Shown here piece after piece: positions 40,931 to 50,202 of a stretch of DNA of 64,000 nt; positions within the stretch are counted from its first letter, which is position 1; each line of letters begins with the position of its first letter. The notes beneath the pieces are model-generated. The model was not told the origin of the DNA and made no database searches. It was given only the letters and a program-made list of their open reading frames with translations. The translations under genes were made by a program, and so were the position numbers. This stretch comes from an uncultured Lacinutrix sp. (GTDB lineage: Bacteria; Bacteroidota; Bacteroidia; Flavobacteriales; Flavobacteriaceae): assembly GCA_937129145.1 (NCBI GenBank), contig CAKZMU010000008.1, forward strand, positions 62,001 through 126,000, given 5' to 3'.

Positions 40931-42211
40931 ATGAGTCACATTATTTTAAAATCTGAAAATATAAGCAAGCAATACCGCTTGGGTTTGGTAGGTACAGGTA
41001 CAATTAGCCATGACCTGAACCGCTGGTGGCATAAAGTGCGTGGTAAAGACGACCCTTTTTTAAAAATTGGTGAGTCAAACGATAGAAGTACCAAAGCCGT
41101 AAGTGACTATGTCTGGGCTTTAAAGGATATTAATTTTGAAGTAAAACGTGGCGAAGTACTCGGGATTATTGGTAAAAATGGCGCAGGAAAATCTACCTTG
41201 TTAAAGATACTGTCTAAAGTTACAAGTCCAACTACTGGAGAAATAAAAACAAAAGGGCGCATAGCTTCATTGCTAGAAGTAGGCACAGGATTTCATCCAG
41301 AAATGACAGGACGAGAAAATATTTACCTCAATGGTGCTATTTTAGGAATGACAAAAACAGAAATACGCTCTAAAATAGATGATATAATAGATTTTTCAGG
41401 TTGCGAACGTTATATAGACACGCCTGTAAAACGTTATTCAAGCGGAATGACAGTTCGTTTAGCATTTGCAGTAGCGGCACATTTAGAACCAGATATTTTG
41501 GTAGTAGATGAGGTATTGGCTGTTGGTGATGCTGAATTCCAGAAAAAAGCTATTGGCAAAATGAAAGATATTAGTCGTGGCGAAGGACGAACTGTATTAT
41601 TTGTGAGCCATGATATGGCTGCAATAAAGCAACTTTGTTCACGTGTTATGGTACTTGAAAATGGGAAAATAGCATTTTCATCTACAGCTGATGATGCCAT
41701 TAAGTACTACATTACCAAAAGTATAGACATTACTAAAAAGGTTGATTTAAGAAACGTTAAAAGAAGTAAAGGCTTTGGAAAGCAGTTAATGATTACTGAT
41801 GTTGTATGTAATGGAAATGACACTAATAAAAATAGTTATGGTGTTACTGGCGAGCCCTTTTATTTTAAGGTGAAAGTAGAGAATAAATCCGCTTTAAGCT
41901 ATTCTAATATTTCTATAACTGTCTCAGTTTATAGTTTTGCAGGTAATTTTTTATTTGCTTGCAGAAGCGATTGTATTGATAAAGTTTATACAATCGAAAA
42001 CACTCATAACGAGTTTACTTGCTTTTTAGAAAAATTACCTTTAAACAAAGGCGATTACTACATTAAAGTTAATTGCTCAAACGCAGGTATAATGTATGAT
42101 TATATTGAAGACGACATCACTTTTAGTGTTATAGAAGGGGATTACTATGGTACTGGAAAATTACCTGCTAAAAAACGTAATGGTGTATTTATAGATTATA
42201 AATGGGTATGA
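40931..42211 (+). CDS. Polysaccharide ABC exporter ATPase with carbohydrate-binding tail (Wzt type)
   Basis: 426 residues. The ABC domain (1-~250) has GIIGKNGAGKSTLLKIL (~82-98), RYSSGMTVRLAFAVAAHLEPDILVVDEVLAVGD (split across ~167-199) and FVSHDM. A ~60-residue N-terminal insert (SHDLNRWWHKVRGKDDP) is typical for Wzt/TagH-like proteins. The C-terminal domain (~270-426) is beta-rich and ends FSVIEGDYYGTGKLPA, the Wzt C-terminal carbohydrate-binding module. In systems of this kind the module recognises a chemical cap on the glycan chain before export. The next gene overlaps by 4 nt. Confidence 0.94.
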   Translation: MSHIILKSENISKQYRLGLVGTGTISHDLNRWWHKVRGKDDPFLKIGESNDRSTKAVSDYVWALKDINFEVKRGEVLGIIGKNGAGKSTLLKILSKVTSPTTGEIKTKGRIASLLEVGTGFHPEMTGRENIYLNGAILGMTKTEIRSKIDDIIDFSGCERYIDTPVKRYSSGMTVRLAFAVAAHLEPDILVVDEVLAVGDAEFQKKAIGKMKDISRGEGRTVLFVSHDMAAIKQLCSRVMVLENGKIAFSSTADDAIKYYITKSIDITKKVDLRNVKRSKGFGKQLMITDVVCNGNDTNKNSYGVTGEPFYFKVKVENKSALSYSNISITVSVYSFAGNFLFACRSDCIDKVYTIENTHNEFTCFLEKLPLNKGDYYIKVNCSNAGIMYDYIEDDITFSVIEGDYYGTGKLPAKKRNGVFIDYKWV

Positions 42212-44517
42212 AACAATTAAAACCATTTATTAAGTACTTTTTAGGGCAACTTCTTTTTTTTTATAAAAACCTGATAGTTGAGAAACCAATAAAAAAAAGG
42301 GACATTAAACTTGCATTTTTTTCAAATAAAATTGAAAAAAAACCTTTTTTTAAATTAAACAGTATTGGTTTTGAAACTACAATTCATGTCGCCAATTCAA
42401 AAGAAAATATTGATGAGCTTAATTTAGACAAAAGAATTTTAGTTGATGTTTTTGATGAATGCCCACGAACAAATGCAAATTTGTACATTCTAGGTAACAA
42501 AACATTCAAAACCTTTTATAAATCCAATATTAGCACAGACTATTTTTTTATTCCTTTTTCAGAATTTTTAAAAAATTTCACTCTAGTATTTAAATTTCTA
42601 TTTAAGAAAAAATACTTTTTCAAAGCAGTTAAAAAATGGCATAGATTTGGCTTGTTATTTGAGCGAAAACAAAAGATAGTCCATCACATACCTCATAGAT
42701 TTATTCCTTATAATTATAATAGAGTCCAATTTTTAAAAGCTCTCGAAAGAGAAGGTGTTGACTATGTTGTATTGCGAAATTTTGATTTCAATGAAGCAAA
42801 TGAAAACTACACAAATGATGTAGATATACTTATAAATTCTCAACACATAAAAATTCTTGATAATTTTTTAAACAATACAATTGGACTTATACCTTTGGAT
42901 GCGTATTCGGTTGATGGAGAAACCGAAACTAGTTACGGAGGTTTGCCATATTACCCTAAAAACTTAGCTTCAAAAATTATTGAAAGTAGAGTAAAGACTT
43001 CAGATGATATTTTTGTGCCAAATACATATTACTATGCTATATCTTACATTTATCATTTAGTATTCCATAAGTCTCTTAAAAGTGGCATTCCAATTCACCC
43101 AGAATGTAAAGAAGAAGGGTTTGTCGTAAACAATCTAACTATCTCTTATGTCAAAAGTATTCTGGATAGTATAGATGTCAAATTAGAAGATATTACCTTA
43201 AATTCTCTATATAATTTCTTAAGTGAAATAAAATACATACCAAGCTACGATTTAGTTATAAAACTTAAACATTTACAAGACGATTCTTGGTATAAGACCC
43301 TTGAAGAAAAGAATAAAAAAGACATAAATAGTAAATACGATTACGTTAAAGGTCTTAATGTATTTTTTTTAAGAGAGAAGGCTTACTCCATTGAAAACTT
43401 AAATAAAGTTAAAGAGGTTATTTTCAAGTATGGCTTCAATTTGCTAGCGCATGATATAATTAATGAAAGCATTAAAGAAAAGGTAAGTTCAAAAATAAGA
43501 GGAGGGAAATGGGATGTTGGAGATTATAAAATAAACGCTGGACAGCCAATATATTATTTTGTGACTTTTGACCAGTTTTGTTCTACACCTAAAGGAATTT
43601 TTAAAGAGAAATACCCTAACCTTGAAAATAGAAAGGCTTTAAATTTAAAGGAAGATATACGAAACTTATTAAATAAAAATTTTAGCCAAACGATGAATTC
43701 AATGCATTCATCAGATGATTTTTACGAATCCATTTTTTACCTTGAAACACTAGGCTTTAAGCAAGAAGAGATAGTAGAGCTAATTAATAAAGCAAAATTA
43801 ATTAAGAGTAATTATAAAGATGATTACGTAGTGGTTAATGATTTATCTACTACAATGATGAGAGCAAGAATTGAACTTATTGAGTATAAAAAAGGTTTAG
43901 CAGTAAAGAAAACATATAAAAAGGATAAATTAGATTACTTTAATAGAGAAGTTTGGTTTTTGAAAAAATTTGCAAACTCAAACTTTGTTCCTAAATTACT
44001 AGAAGTTAATGATGGTTATTTTGTTATGGAGTATTTTAATAATTCAAAAAGTCTAAATTGTAACGTGCATATTTCGATTAAAAACATAAAGCAATTTCAG
44101 TATTTTTTTGAAGAGATATATAAAAACAATATAACTATTTTAGATATTAACCCAGCAAATGTAATTATAGACGAACATGGCGACCTTAAAGTAATAGATT
44201 TTGAATATGCACAGTTATATAAAGAAAAACCGGCTAGTATTAAGTCAATTTATGAGTTAGGAAAAATCCCAATAGATAAAGTAGAAGTTTACCCTGAAGG
44301 ACATGAACTCATAGAAGATGCCTACAATGTTTTTTGGAAAAACAAACTATACATGACAAAAAAGCAATTTATGAGCATTAAAAATACGTATTTGTTATTT
44401 GTTTTAAAAACACTTAATAAGCCTATTTTTAATATAAAGTCTAAGTATCGAACTCTTAAGAAATATGCAGTTATGAACTTAGAAAAAAGTAATAAATCAA
44501 AAACTAATCTAGTATGA
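42208..44517 (+). CDS. Large multidomain protein: nucleotidyltransferase-like, NDP-kinase-like and protein-kinase-like parts
   Basis: 769 residues from the ATG at 42208, which overlaps the wzt stop as ATGA; an ATG at 42202 would add two residues. Residues ~1-170 are basic with no recognised motif. At ~178-330 YVVLRNFDFNEAN and NDVDILIN (Asp 204/206) suggest a pol-beta-type nucleotidyltransferase. At ~383-525 the order of motifs follows NDP kinase: GLNVFFLREKAYS, GQPIYYFVTFD, EDIRNLL and NSMHSSDD with the catalytic His at 500, but the usual Lys is Arg. At ~540-700 lies a kinase-like fold: LAVKKTYKK, ILDINPANVII (D646, N651) and VIDFEYA (D664). I know no described protein with this set. The place behind wzt suggests a role at the chain end. 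Confidence 0.6.
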   Translation: MKQLKPFIKYFLGQLLFFYKNLIVEKPIKKRDIKLAFFSNKIEKKPFFKLNSIGFETTIHVANSKENIDELNLDKRILVDVFDECPRTNANLYILGNKTFKTFYKSNISTDYFFIPFSEFLKNFTLVFKFLFKKKYFFKAVKKWHRFGLLFERKQKIVHHIPHRFIPYNYNRVQFLKALEREGVDYVVLRNFDFNEANENYTNDVDILINSQHIKILDNFLNNTIGLIPLDAYSVDGETETSYGGLPYYPKNLASKIIESRVKTSDDIFVPNTYYYAISYIYHLVFHKSLKSGIPIHPECKEEGFVVNNLTISYVKSILDSIDVKLEDITLNSLYNFLSEIKYIPSYDLVIKLKHLQDDSWYKTLEEKNKKDINSKYDYVKGLNVFFLREKAYSIENLNKVKEVIFKYGFNLLAHDIINESIKEKVSSKIRGGKWDVGDYKINAGQPIYYFVTFDQFCSTPKGIFKEKYPNLENRKALNLKEDIRNLLNKNFSQTMNSMHSSDDFYESIFYLETLGFKQEEIVELINKAKLIKSNYKDDYVVVNDLSTTMMRARIELIEYKKGLAVKKTYKKDKLDYFNREVWFLKKFANSNFVPKLLEVNDGYFVMEYFNNSKSLNCNVHISIKNIKQFQYFFEEIYKNNITILDINPANVIIDEHGDLKVIDFEYAQLYKEKPASIKSIYELGKIPIDKVEVYPEGHELIEDAYNVFWKNKLYMTKKQFMSIKNTYLLFVLKTLNKPIFNIKSKYRTLKKYAVMNLEKSNKSKTNLV

Positions 44518-45536
44518 GAGTTGGAGTGAATCCACAAATGAATTCTCATTCACTTGATGATAAATTTATTCATCAAATAGTCATTCCTGTCTATATTCCA
44601 AATAATTCGGGCTATTTTAAAGATGCTTTAAAAGTATTTAAAACCTGCTTACTAAGTTTAAATAAAACAATTCATGACAAAACATTTATTACTGTAGTTA
44701 ATAATGGTAGTGGTATTGAAGCTATCAACTATTTAAACGAACAACTTTTACAAAACAACATACACGAAGTGGTGCATACCATCAATATTGGAAAAAACAA
44801 TGCTATTTTAAAAGGTGTTAATGGACATAATTTTAAACTTATAACTATTGCTGATGCTGACGTCATGTTTTTAAAAGGTTGGCAAGATAATACCATAAAA
44901 GTGTTTAACAGTTTTTCTAAAGCTGGAGTTGTTGGTTTAGTACCGCAGTTTAAATTATATGCAAGTTTAAGTTATAATGTATTATTCGATAATATGTTTT
45001 CTAAGCGCTTACAGTTTACAAAAGTTGAGAACCCTGAGGCAATGAAATTATTTTATAAAAGCATAGCTTGGAAAGATAATTATAATAAAGATTATTTAAA
45101 ATTACACCTCACCATTACTTCAAAAAATGATACGAAAGCAGTTGTTGGGTCAGGGCATTTTGTGGCTACCTATAAACGTGAAGCTTTGGAACTTAACCCT
45201 AAAGAAACTTTGCAAGAAAAACTAAGCCCAAAACAAGATAGGGATTTGTTGGATACACCAGTTTTTAAAGTCGGTGGCTGGAGGCTTACTACAGCCAATA
45301 ATTATGCATACCATATGGGGAATGTACATGAATCTTGGATGGATAAAGAAATTGAAAAGGTAACAAATGAAAGTAATAGAAAATGTCTACGTCTTAATCA
45401 CAAAACCTTAACTTCTAATAAATTAAGCTATTTCATAAAAAACCATTTATTTAGAAAACTACTCCAAAACAAAGCATTACTGCGACGTTTTTTAATAGCC
45501 AAAGGATTACCAAAATCTATGGCTAAAAATTATTAA
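44514..45536 (+). CDS. Glycosyltransferase family 2
   Basis: 340 residues, a GT-A enzyme. FIHQIVIPVYIPNNSGYF opens the fold, TVVNNGSGIE follows, and TIADADVMFLKGW (~117-129) holds the DxD motif. MGNVHESWMDKEIEKV lies in the acceptor part. The middle is longer than in usual GT2 enzymes. It begins with an ATGA overlap on the preceding multidomain gene and ends at the start of another GT2. It belongs to the glycan assembly set; linkage and donor are unknown. Confidence 0.87.
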   Translation: MRVGVNPQMNSHSLDDKFIHQIVIPVYIPNNSGYFKDALKVFKTCLLSLNKTIHDKTFITVVNNGSGIEAINYLNEQLLQNNIHEVVHTINIGKNNAILKGVNGHNFKLITIADADVMFLKGWQDNTIKVFNSFSKAGVVGLVPQFKLYASLSYNVLFDNMFSKRLQFTKVENPEAMKLFYKSIAWKDNYNKDYLKLHLTITSKNDTKAVVGSGHFVATYKREALELNPKETLQEKLSPKQDRDLLDTPVFKVGGWRLTTANNYAYHMGNVHESWMDKEIEKVTNESNRKCLRLNHKTLTSNKLSYFIKNHLFRKLLQNKALLRRFLIAKGLPKSMAKNY

Positions 45537-46454
45537 ATGGCATCATATAAATTCTCCATATTAATTACTACCAAAAATCGATTAGACGATTTAAAAATTA
45601 CGCTTCGTAAAATAAAACCACTTATAGATAATGATACGGTTGAATGTATTATATGCGATGATGGCTCTACCGATGGTACGTTCAAATATCTATCAGAACA
45701 CTACCCAGAAATAGATGTCTTTAGGCATGAAACCTCCAAAGGATTAATTTATAGTCGTAATCAATTACTAAAAAAAACTAAAGCTCAATATGCTATTTCC
45801 TTAGATGATGATGCTAATTTTTTGACCGACAATATTTTAATAAACATCGAAAATTATTTTTTAAACAACTCCAAATGTGCTGTGTTAGCACTACGTGTTT
45901 TTTGGGGTCTTGAGCCTCCTGCAACAATTTTAAGTAAAGAAAAATCAGAAAGAGTTAGTGGTTTTGTTGGCTGTGGTCATGTATGGCGTATGGAAGCATG
46001 GCGAGATATACCAGAATATCCCTCGTGGTTTATTTTTTATGGAGAAGAAGATTTTGCAGCTTTTCAATTGTATAAAAAAAATTGGGAAATATGGTATGCC
46101 CCTGAAATATTGGTGCATCATCGTGTTAATATTTTAAAAAGGAAACACCAAAAAGACTATAGACTTCGTTTGAGAAGGTCATTAAGGTCTGGTTGGTATT
46201 TGTATATGTTGTTTTACCCTAAATCATTAATTTTTAAACATTGGGCAAGTAGTGTTTTTAGCCAATTAAAACGGAAGGTGTTTAAAGGGGATATAAAAGC
46301 TTTTGTAGCGTTAATGCAAGCCATGGGAGATGTGTGTATAAACTTACCAAAATTGTTTAAAAACTGTAACAGATTAACAGCAAAAGAGTATAAAGAATTC
46401 ATTAAATTGCCTCAAGCAAAAATTTATTGGAAACCAATTAATGAAGACTCATAA
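45537..46454 (+). CDS. Glycosyltransferase family 2
   Basis: 305 residues. FSILITTKNRLDDL (5-18), ICDDGSTDGTFKYL (~40-53), SKGLIYSRNQLLKKTKAQYAISLDDDAN (split ~63-92; DDD metal site) and FYGEEDFAAFQLYKKNW (~165-181) are GT-A motifs. The C-terminal ~100 residues are basic and helical and probably sit at the membrane. Its end overlaps neuA by 14 nt, so translation is coupled. It could be an assembly enzyme for the sialic-acid-containing unit, but no sialyltransferase signature is present. Confidence 0.9.
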   Translation: MASYKFSILITTKNRLDDLKITLRKIKPLIDNDTVECIICDDGSTDGTFKYLSEHYPEIDVFRHETSKGLIYSRNQLLKKTKAQYAISLDDDANFLTDNILINIENYFLNNSKCAVLALRVFWGLEPPATILSKEKSERVSGFVGCGHVWRMEAWRDIPEYPSWFIFYGEEDFAAFQLYKKNWEIWYAPEILVHHRVNILKRKHQKDYRLRLRRSLRSGWYLYMLFYPKSLIFKHWASSVFSQLKRKVFKGDIKAFVALMQAMGDVCINLPKLFKNCNRLTAKEYKEFIKLPQAKIYWKPINEDS

Positions 46455-47118
46455 AATAGTAGCAATTATCCCTGCAAGAGGAGGTTCTAAACGATTGAAA
46501 AATAAGAACCTTCGATTGTTAAATGGAGTGCCTCTTTTGTTGCATAGTATAAATTATGCTAAGGATAATATGGATGTTTTAGATGCTATTTACGTTTCTA
46601 CTAATGATTCTGAAATAGCTTCATTAGCGACAGAAGCTGGAGTAGAAGTTATACATCGCCCTGAAAATTTGTCTAATGATGATTCTACAACTGTATCTGC
46701 TTTAAAACATGCAATTCAGAGTGTAAACGAAACATTTGATTTAGTTGTTTTATTACAGCCTACCAATCCTTTAAGACCAAAAAAACTATTGAGAGAAGCT
46801 TATAGAACGTTTTTAAATCAAAACTGTAATAGTTTAATGACCGTTAGTAGAAACCATCAAAAATTCGGAAAAATATCGGATGGTAAGTTTACACCTTTTA
46901 ACTATAATATGGGGCAACGAAGTCAAGATTTAGAACCTCTGTATTTTGAAAATGGACTTTTATATATTACCAAAGCAGAGGCTATTTTAAAAGATAAGAT
47001 ATTGGCTAAAAATAATAGCCCTTTAATCGTTAATCATGCTTTTAGTAATGTGGATATTGACACTGAAGAAGACCTTAAATATGCCGAATTTGTAATAAAT
47101 AATTATGTAAATGACTAA
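46441..47118 (+). CDS. neuA: Acylneuraminate cytidylyltransferase (CMP-sialic acid synthetase)
   Basis: 225 residues. [15 protein letters not shown] (~8-22) is the CTP-binding signature; [35 protein letters not shown] and [12 protein letters not shown] (metal-binding Asp pair) follow. It activates a nonulosonic acid with CTP to a CMP-sugar. The order neuA-neuB-neuC is complete and overlapping (8 and 11 nt). Family members also handle legionaminic and pseudaminic acids, but the neighbours favour Neu5Ac. Confidence 0.93.
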   Translation: MKTHKIVAIIPARGGSKRLKNKNLRLLNGVPLLLHSINYAKDNMDVLDAIYVSTNDSEIASLATEAGVEVIHRPENLSNDDSTTVSALKHAIQSVNETFDLVVLLQPTNPLRPKKLLREAYRTFLNQNCNSLMTVSRNHQKFGKISDGKFTPFNYNMGQRSQDLEPLYFENGLLYITKAEAILKDKILAKNNSPLIVNHAFSNVDIDTEEDLKYAEFVINNYVND

Positions 47119-48157
47119 CCCACACATAAACATAGCTGGAAGACACATAGGATTGGATTTTCCTCCATTGGTCATTGCTGAAATAGGTATTAACCACGAA
47201 GGTTCATTAATGGTCGCAAAAGAAATGGTTGATGCAGCAAAACGTGCTGGTGCCGAAATGGTTAAACACCAAACCCATATAGTAGAAGATGAAATGAGCA
47301 GCGAAGCAAAAGCTGTAATTCCTGGAAATGCTGAGGTTTCTATTTATGAAATCATGGAGCGTTGCGCATTAAATGAAACAGATGAGATTAAATTAAAAAA
47401 CTATGTTGAAGCACAAGGAATGATTTTTATTTCCACGCCTTTTTCAAGAGCTGCTGCCAACAGGTTACAAAAAATGCAAGTAGCTGCTTATAAAATTGGC
47501 TCAGGCGAGTGTAATAACTACCCATTGTTGGAGCATATTGCACAGTTTGGAAAACCTGTGATTTTAAGTACAGGTATGAACACTATAGAAAGTGTTGCAA
47601 AAGCAGTTGCCATTTTTGATAAATACAATGTAGATGTTGCTTTATTACACACCACAAACTTATATCCAACACCACCAAACTTAGTACGCTTGGGAGCAAT
47701 GCAACAATTGCATAAAGCGTTTCCAAACAAAGTATTTGGATTAAGCGACCATACATTAAACAACAATGCAAGTTTGGCTGCAACCGCTTTAGGTGCAAGT
47801 ATTTTAGAGCGTCATTTCACCGACCATAAACAGCGTACAGGACCAGATATTGTATGCAGTATGGATGAATTGGAATGTAAAAACTTGATTATTAGTAGTC
47901 AGGAAATTGCACTAATGCGTGGTGGTAAAAAAGAACCTGCAAAGGAAGAACAAGTGACCATAGATTTTGCCTTTGCAACCGTTTGTACGATTAAGGATGT
48001 TAAAGCTGGCGATGTTTTTACAAAAGAAAATATTTGGGTAAAACGTCCAGGAACTGGAGAGATTTTTGCAAAAGACTATAATAATATTTTAGGTAAAAAA
48101 GCAAAAGTAAGTATAGCCAACGATACACAATTAAATTGGGAAGACATTGAGCAATAA
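47111..48157 (+). CDS. neuB: N-acetylneuraminate synthase
   Basis: 348 residues. A TIM barrel (1-~280) has [64 protein letters not shown] and [12 protein letters not shown]-terminal antifreeze-like SAF domain (~290-348) ends the protein with [11 protein letters not shown]. It condenses ManNAc with phosphoenolpyruvate. From memory it resembles the Neu5Ac synthase NeuB1 of Campylobacter jejuni LOS loci more than the legionaminate or pseudaminate synthases, for instance in the [12 protein letters not shown] and CNNYPL segments. Confidence 0.94.
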   Translation: MTNPHINIAGRHIGLDFPPLVIAEIGINHEGSLMVAKEMVDAAKRAGAEMVKHQTHIVEDEMSSEAKAVIPGNAEVSIYEIMERCALNETDEIKLKNYVEAQGMIFISTPFSRAAANRLQKMQVAAYKIGSGECNNYPLLEHIAQFGKPVILSTGMNTIESVAKAVAIFDKYNVDVALLHTTNLYPTPPNLVRLGAMQQLHKAFPNKVFGLSDHTLNNNASLAATALGASILERHFTDHKQRTGPDIVCSMDELECKNLIISSQEIALMRGGKKEPAKEEQVTIDFAFATVCTIKDVKAGDVFTKENIWVKRPGTGEIFAKDYNNILGKKAKVSIANDTQLNWEDIEQ

Positions 48158-49286
48158 TAAAACCGTAGCATTTTTAACAGGAACTCGTGCCGATTTTGGA
48201 AAAATAAAATCGCTAATACATGTTTTGCAAGATTCACAAGGGTTTGAACCCCATATTTTTGTTACTGGGATGCACCTCATGGAAACTTACGGTTATACGC
48301 TCATAGAGGTTGAAAAATCAGGTTTTAAAAACATCGAGACGTTTAAAAATCACACCCACGAAACCACTATGGATTTAACTTTGGCTAAAACCATTGAAGG
48401 GTTTTCGGTATATGTAAAAAAACTAAAACCAGATTTAATTGTTATTCATGGCGATAGGGTAGAAGCACTAGCTGGCGCTATTGTTGGTAGTTTAAATAAT
48501 GTTTTGGTGGCACATATTGAAGGTGGCGAAATTTCAGGAACCATAGATGAGCTAATACGTCATGCAACCAGTAAAATGAGTCACATCCATTTTGTGGCAA
48601 ATAAGCTAGCAAAAAAACGACTCATTCAACTTGGAGAATTGCCAGAATCCATTTTTACAATTGGCTCGCCAGATGTTGATATTATGTTTTCAAAAAACCC
48701 ACCATCTTTACAGACAGTTTTAAGGTATTATGAAATCCCTTTTAAAAATTATGGCATTGCCATGTTTCATCCTGTGACTACTGAGTTTGAAGACATGGAA
48801 GAATATGCCAATAATTTTGTAAAAGCTCTAATTGATAGCGAAAAGAATTTTGTGGTGGTATATCCTAACAACGATTTGGGAAGTACACATATTCTAAATG
48901 CTTATGATAAGTTAAAGAATCATTCTAATTTCCGTTTATTTCCATCCATAAGATTTGAATATTTTTTGACGCTTCTTAAACATGCTAATGTAATTATTGG
49001 TAATAGTAGTGCTGGTATTAGAGAAGCATCTTATTACAATGTTCCAACGATTAATATTGGAACACGACAAGCAAATAGAAGCAACCACGAAAGTATTATT
49101 AATGTTGATTATAATTATACTAATATTGTTAACGCTTTAGATAGTAAGTTAGATAATAGGCATAATGATAATAGCTTTGAGTTTGGTAAAGGAAATAGTG
49201 CTATTCAATTTCTAGAGAGCCTAAAAAAGCCTGAAATTTGGAATTTAGAGAATCAAAAACAGTTTGTAGATTTTAAGTTTTTGTAG
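48147..49286 (+). CDS. neuC: UDP-N-acetylglucosamine 2-epimerase (hydrolysing), NeuC type
   Basis: 379 residues, a GT-B-like epimerase. [13 protein letters not shown] (~11-23), [58 protein letters not shown] and [11 protein letters not shown] are the family motifs. It releases ManNAc from UDP-GlcNAc for NeuB. The start is a TTG at 48147 overlapping neuB by 11 nt. No 4,6-dehydratase/aminotransferase pair for the legionaminate route stands next to it, which supports plain sialic acid. From memory it looks close to C. jejuni NeuC1. Confidence 0.93.
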   Translation: MSNNKTVAFLTGTRADFGKIKSLIHVLQDSQGFEPHIFVTGMHLMETYGYTLIEVEKSGFKNIETFKNHTHETTMDLTLAKTIEGFSVYVKKLKPDLIVIHGDRVEALAGAIVGSLNNVLVAHIEGGEISGTIDELIRHATSKMSHIHFVANKLAKKRLIQLGELPESIFTIGSPDVDIMFSKNPPSLQTVLRYYEIPFKNYGIAMFHPVTTEFEDMEEYANNFVKALIDSEKNFVVVYPNNDLGSTHILNAYDKLKNHSNFRLFPSIRFEYFLTLLKHANVIIGNSSAGIREASYYNVPTINIGTRQANRSNHESIINVDYNYTNIVNALDSKLDNRHNDNSFEFGKGNSAIQFLESLKKPEIWNLENQKQFVDFKFL

Positions 49287-49287
49287 A

Positions 49288-50202
49288 ATGAGCATACTAT
49301 TTAAGAAATTTGTTAATATAGCCAGAGTTATTATTCCTAGAAAATTATTTAATCAAATAAGAATAAAAAGGCAAGAAAAAGAAAACACAAGGTTTTTAAA
49401 AAAATTAACATCGCAAGTTCTAAAGTTTCATAAAAACACAAATGATAATGAAGTTATTGAGGTATTAAACTTTCTAGAAAACAATCCTATTTCAGTTTTT
49501 CCGTATAACTATATTCATAAATATAAAAAAGAAGAAATAGAAGTTGAGCTAGACCATGCAATAGGGTTGAAGTACATAATACACGAAAACAAAAAATTGT
49601 ATTTTAAACGTTCAATGAGCGTTAATGCTATTAAAAGCCTATATAGAGGATTGCTTATTGACCAAGATATTGAATCACCACATTTATACTTAACGGAAGG
49701 ATTTAAGTTGACCAGTCAAGATGTTATAGCTGATATTGGAGCAGCTGAAGGAAATTTTTCTTTGTCTAATGTTGAACATGTAAAAAAAGCCTACTTATTT
49801 GAATCAGATTCAGAATGGATTGAAGCTCTGCAAGCCACTTTTAAGCCATGGAAAGATAAAGTGGAAATTATTAATTCGTTTGTTACAAATTATGATAGTG
49901 ATTCGACGGTTAACATAAGTACATTCTATAAAAAGCATAATGATATTAGTTTTTTTAAAGTAGATATTGAAGGTGAAGAACAAAATTTTTTAAACGCCTG
50001 TGTCCCTATTTTTAAAGAAAATTCAAATATTAAATTAGCAATTTGTACCTACCACAAACATAATGATGAGGTTGATTTTACAAAGCAATTAAAATCATTA
50101 AATTTTAAAGTAAAACACTCTAAAGGGTACATGTTGTATTTCTATGATAAATCAATTAGACCACCTTATTTTAGGAGAGGTTTGTTAAGAGCTAGCAAAT
50201 AA
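49288..50202 (+). CDS. FkbM-like SAM-dependent methyltransferase
   Basis: 304 residues. The N-terminal ~130 residues are basic and not conserved. The SAM-binding motif is VIADIGAAEGNFSLSNV (~145-161), AYLFESDSEWIEAL follows, and ISFFKVDIEGEEQNFL (~222-237) is the FkbM signature. The motif RPPYFRRGLLRA is at the C-terminus. It probably O-methylates a sugar of the glycan. It starts 1 nt after neuC and its stop overlaps the next start by 1 nt. It may cap or decorate residues; site unknown. Confidence 0.85.
   Translation: MSILFKKFVNIARVIIPRKLFNQIRIKRQEKENTRFLKKLTSQVLKFHKNTNDNEVIEVLNFLENNPISVFPYNYIHKYKKEEIEVELDHAIGLKYIIHENKKLYFKRSMSVNAIKSLYRGLLIDQDIESPHLYLTEGFKLTSQDVIADIGAAEGNFSLSNVEHVKKAYLFESDSEWIEALQATFKPWKDKVEIINSFVTNYDSDSTVNISTFYKKHNDISFFKVDIEGEEQNFLNACVPIFKENSNIKLAICTYHKHNDEVDFTKQLKSLNFKVKHSKGYMLYFYDKSIRPPYFRRGLLRASK

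Noticed and set aside
46441-49286. neuABC read as a legionaminic or pseudaminic acid route
   Set aside because: No 4,6-dehydratase/aminotransferase/acetyltransferase set next to it, and NeuB/NeuC segments look like sialic acid enzymes; kept as a minor possibility because genes may lie outside the window.
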